Under the pieces are notes generated by a model. That model saw only the letters and a list, made by a program, of their open reading frames with translations, was not told the origin of the DNA and ran no database searches. The position numbers and the translations under genes were made by a program. Shown one piece after another: positions 61,125-64,000 of a DNA stretch of 64,000 nt. Positions within the stretch are counted from its first letter, which is position 1. Each line of letters opens with the position of its first letter. The stretch is from Levilactobacillus namurensis DSM 19117 (GTDB lineage: Bacteria; Bacillota; Bacilli; Lactobacillales; Lactobacillaceae), in contig NZ_AZDT01000063.1 of NCBI RefSeq assembly GCF_001434785.1, positions 30,944 to 94,943 of the forward strand, written 5' to 3'.

Positions 61125-61613
61125 TTAGTTTTCCGACGTCCCGTTTTCCTGCTGCCGGTGAATCAGTTGCCGAAAGTAGCCGTGACTATGCAGATCACGC
61201 TTCAGATCCGTCATCGTGAATTGATGGTAGAACCGACGATAATCATCGTCGGCCAGGGTGAACAGATCGGTCAACGTCTGGGAGATGTTCGCCGAGATAT
61301 CCGTACTGTCACTGACCTTGGCGCCCTTCGAGTCCCCGGTGATGAACCGGGCGTAACTGATGGTTGGTGGAATCGTCAGGTCGTAGAGTTCCCCCACGTT
61401 GATATCCGCCAGGTCCCGAATCAACTGATATCCCCCGTTCTTGCCTACCGAGCCTTCAATGTACCCCTGCTTATGCAAAACGGATAAGATGTTGCGGATC
61501 ATGACCGCATTCAATTGTAAAGAAGTCGCTAACTCACGGCTGGCAATCTTCCGGGGACGATTCTCGTCCAGATAGAGCAAGCTGTGAACGGCGACAGAAA
61601 AGTCTAGTCTCAT
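61125..61613 (-). CDS. Rrf2-family transcriptional regulator
   Basis: 162 residues. The N-terminal winged helix (MRLDFSVAVHSLLYL, ASRELATSLQLNAVMIRNILSVL, then GSVGKNGGYQLIRD) is the Rrf2 signature. The three cysteines that bind an iron-sulfur cluster in IscR/NsrR are absent, so it is not an Fe-S sensor of that kind. Target unknown. Confidence 0.87.
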   Translation of the reverse strand: MRLDFSVAVHSLLYLDENRPRKIASRELATSLQLNAVMIRNILSVLHKQGYIEGSVGKNGGYQLIRDLADINVGELYDLTIPPTISYARFITGDSKGAKVSDSTDISANISQTLTDLFTLADDDYRRFYHQFTMTDLKRDLHSHGYFRQLIHRQQENGTSEN

Positions 61614-62190
61614 CTTTTTAGCCCATCGCTTTCAAAAATTCTGTCATTTATAGCTATCATACCACACCTGACAGGGCCTGTTGGAACTCCACCCTCCGGA
61701 ATCAATCCCCCCGCGCACCGTTGTTCCGGGCGTAGTGGCGTCCCGTTTCGACCGGCGCACCCTGCAAATTTCCGGTCCAGTTCACCAAACCCACTCGCTA
61801 CCTAATCCAAGCCAGGCGCCACTCTGCTACGTCCATCTAGCGTTTCGCTCATCGTTTTCTCATTTTATCTCCCTGCATATTTTTACATCACCCTGCATAC
61901 CAAAAACGGAGATTATGCACCGTTTGACAAGAAAATTTGCGAACTATTTAAAAAGCAGGTCAAATTTTATCTCATTTTTCAAGAACCTGTCATGATTGGT
62001 TTAATCAAAAAGAGCCAAGGATTTCTAAAAATTCTTAGTGACTTTTCAGCAAATCAATCTGAGATATGGTGTCTGTATGAATCATGATACCAGTGAATGA
62101 TTATCGAGGCTAGATTTGTATACGGCCACAATTTATTCAATTGGCCGTTGCTTAAAATGAGAAACAAATGAGAAAAGAGGAGGGGTTTTT
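61614..62190 (+). promoter_or_regulatory. opp operon upstream region
   Basis: No gene. An inverted repeat ACGGCCA / TGGCCGT (62123-62149) lies about 40 bp before the oppD start and may be an operator or a leader hairpin. AT-rich DNA at 61960-62110 probably holds the promoter, but I see no clear -35/-10 pair. A 104-codon frame at 61681 lacks translation signals. Confidence 0.4.
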
Positions 62191-63210
62191 GTGGAGCCCA
62201 CTGCAGATTTTCTAAACATCAAAGACGTCAGCACCGCTTTTAAGATCAACGGACACTACTACGACGCCATCACCCACGTGAACCTCCAAGTCCACCACGA
62301 CGAGATTCTCGCCATCGTCGGCGAGTCCGGTTGCGGCAAGACCACGCTAGCCACCACCATCATGGGGTTGCAAGACCCTAGTGAAACCAAGATTACCGGG
62401 GAGATTGACTTCGAAGGGACCAACCTTTTAGCGCTGAACGACGACCAATACAACCAGTACCGGGGTGCCAAGATTGGCATGATCTTCCAAGACCCGCTGT
62501 CCGCGTTGAATCCGCTCAAGCGAATCGAAGACCAGATTAGCGAAGTCATGACCTACCACACGACACTGACCAGCGACCAGAAGCACCAACGGGTCTTGGA
62601 CCTCCTGGATCAGGTCGGGATTGTGGACCCCAAGCGTACCGCGCGGCAATTCCCCCACGAGCTTTCCGGCGGGATGCGCCAACGGGTGATCATCGCCATT
62701 GCGATTGCCTGCAAGCCCGACCTGATCATCGCCGACGAGCCTACCACGGCGCTGGACGTGACGATTCAAGCCCAGATTCTGGACGTCTTACGGGCCATCC
62801 AACAGGAAAACCACGCCGGCATCATCCTGATCACTCACGACTTAGGGGTCGTGGCCGAGACCGCCGACCGGGTGGCCGTGATGTACGCGGGCCAGATCGT
62901 TGAAGAGGGCAGTGCCCAACAGATCTTCGACACGCCCGAACACCCCTACACCCGGTCGTTGTTGCGGTCAATGCCACAGCGGGGCAATGAAAATGACGAC
63001 CTCTACGTCATCCGGGGCAACGTTCCCTCTCTACAGAAAATGCCTCAGAGTGGCGACCGGTTCGCCCCGCGGATTCCTTGGGTGCCCGCTAGCGCCCACG
63101 AGGCCAATCCAACCATGCACCAAGTTGCCCCGGGTCACCTAGTCCGGTGTACCTGTTACCGCAACTTCGCTTTTCCAGACCAAGCCTTGAAGGAAGGTCG
63201 TGCGCAATGA
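62191..63210 (+). CDS. oppD: oligopeptide ABC transporter ATP-binding protein OppD
   Basis: 339-residue ABC ATPase powering peptide import. Walker [10 protein letters not shown] is near residue 45, signature LSGGMRQRV near 160, Walker [14 protein letters not shown]-loop ITHD. The C-terminal oligopeptide/dipeptide extension with CTC (about 320-324) is present. Start GTG with GGAGGGG; it overlaps oppF by 4 bp. The nearest homologs are OppD/DppD; the exact peptide size range is not deducible. Confidence 0.93.
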   Translation: MEPTADFLNIKDVSTAFKINGHYYDAITHVNLQVHHDEILAIVGESGCGKTTLATTIMGLQDPSETKITGEIDFEGTNLLALNDDQYNQYRGAKIGMIFQDPLSALNPLKRIEDQISEVMTYHTTLTSDQKHQRVLDLLDQVGIVDPKRTARQFPHELSGGMRQRVIIAIAIACKPDLIIADEPTTALDVTIQAQILDVLRAIQQENHAGIILITHDLGVVAETADRVAVMYAGQIVEEGSAQQIFDTPEHPYTRSLLRSMPQRGNENDDLYVIRGNVPSLQKMPQSGDRFAPRIPWVPASAHEANPTMHQVAPGHLVRCTCYRNFAFPDQALKEGRAQ

Positions 63211-64000
63211 GTCTGATCACTATTCAAAACCTAAAGGTCCACTACCCCATCCGTTCCGGCTTCTGGAACCGGGTGACCGACGAAGTCCCCGCCGTTGACG
63301 GTATCAGCTTCGCTATTGAAGCCGGAGAGACTTACGGACTGGTCGGCGAATCCGGTTCCGGCAAGACCACCACGGGCAAGTCCGTAGTGGGGCTGGAGAA
63401 GGTCACCAGCGGGTCGATCCTCTATCAGGGACAAGACATTACCCAAAAAGCCAACCGCCGGCGGTTGAACTATAACCGTGACGTGCAAATGATTTTCCAA
63501 GATTCGCTGTCCAGCCTGAATCCGCGGAAACGGATCGAAGACATTATCGCTGAACCCCTCCGCAATTTCGAGCACCTGAGTAAAGAAGACGAAAAGTTAC
63601 GGGTCTTACAACTCCTAGACATCGTGGGCCTCGACGCCGACGCGTTGTACAAGTACCCCCATCAATTCTCCGGGGGCCAACGACAACGAATCGGCGTCGC
63701 CCGGGCCGTCGCCACCAACCCTAAGTTGATTGTCGCCGATGAACCCGTGTCCGCCCTGGACCTGTCCGTTCAAGCCCAAGTCTTGAACTTCATGAAGAAG
63801 ATCCAACGCGAATTTGGTATCTCCTACTTGTTCATCTCACACGACCTCGGCGTGGTTCGGCACATGTGCCAAAACATCGCCATCATGAACCGGGGCCGGT
63901 TGGTCGAGATTGGCACCCGCGATGACATCTATAACCACCCGTTACACATCTACACCAAGCGACTGTTGGCCGCGATTCCCGAGACCAACGTGGCCCAACG
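63207..64000 (+). CDS. oppF: oligopeptide ABC transporter ATP-binding protein OppF (partial, runs off the window)
   Basis: The first 264 residues are visible, starting [20 protein letters not shown]. Walker A GESGSGKTTTGKS, IFQDSLSSLNPRKR, signature FSGGQRQRIGVARA, Walker B LIVADEPVSALD and ISHDLGVVRHM are intact. It is translationally coupled to oppD through ATGA. The permease and binding-protein genes presumably follow beyond the window. Confidence 0.93.
   Translation, partial: MSLITIQNLKVHYPIRSGFWNRVTDEVPAVDGISFAIEAGETYGLVGESGSGKTTTGKSVVGLEKVTSGSILYQGQDITQKANRRRLNYNRDVQMIFQDSLSSLNPRKRIEDIIAEPLRNFEHLSKEDEKLRVLQLLDIVGLDADALYKYPHQFSGGQRQRIGVARAVATNPKLIVADEPVSALDLSVQAQVLNFMKKIQREFGISYLFISHDLGVVRHMCQNIAIMNRGRLVEIGTRDDIYNHPLHIYTKRLLAAIPETNVAQ

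Overview
The window looks like a chromosome segment of a GC-rich heterofermentative lactobacillus close to Levilactobacillus (L. brevis group). The grounds are a xylR-xylA-xylB-xylT locus next to a xyloside transporter/GH43 xylosidase pair, CcpA-type cre sites, a T-box in front of brnQ, DUF5776/BspA surface proteins and lactobacillus-type type I toxins. The species is inferred from gene content only.

Layout. 1-3.4 kb: BspA/MucBP surface protein and an M20 peptidase. 4-5 kb: PEBP-like protein and universal stress protein. 5.2-5.6 kb: type I toxin-antitoxin locus (holin-like toxin). 5.7-6.5 kb: acetoin/diacetyl reductase. 6.7-17.8 kb: pentose block, all on the minus strand (xylR, xylA, xylB, xylT, AraC regulator, a xyloside transporter gene broken by one in-frame stop, GH43 xylosidase). 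18-24.6 kb: ANT(6)-like nucleotidyltransferase, T-box/brnQ, secreted proteins, SPFH/NfeD-like pair. 24.6-26.1 kb: AT-rich HigB/HigA-protease toxin-antitoxin module. 26.5-28.5 kb: anchored nuclease, Fst-type toxin-antitoxin locus, tRNA-Arg. 28.5-45.4 kb: mostly core genes (rarA, MarR, nnrE, two OsmC proteins, VanX-like dipeptidase, transporter, bile-acid-hydrolase-like Ntn hydrolase, NlpC/P60, S9 peptidase, Spx paralog, 5'-nucleotidase). 45.4-49.8 kb: AT-rich accessory stretch with decayed IS30-like remnants, a candidate secreted protein/partner pair and an IS3-family (IS150 group) element at the stop codon of an RNase Y gene. 49.8-64 kb: RNase Y, hydrolase, M3 oligopeptidase, methyltransferase-like protein, small membrane proteins, lplA, Rrf2 regulator and the start of an opp operon.

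The most unusual feature is a family of about 155-bp intergenic elements, at least 13 copies in 64 kb, in two sequence subfamilies (A and B). Despite diverged sequence they share one fold: a long outer stem, an inner stem, then two hairpins. Base pairs covary between copies and the same internal mismatch persists. Several copies lie between a stop codon and that gene's terminator. Three further orphan transcription units (about 34.8, 43.5 and 58.4-58.6 kb) look like undescribed small RNAs; the last could also encode a 22-residue peptide.
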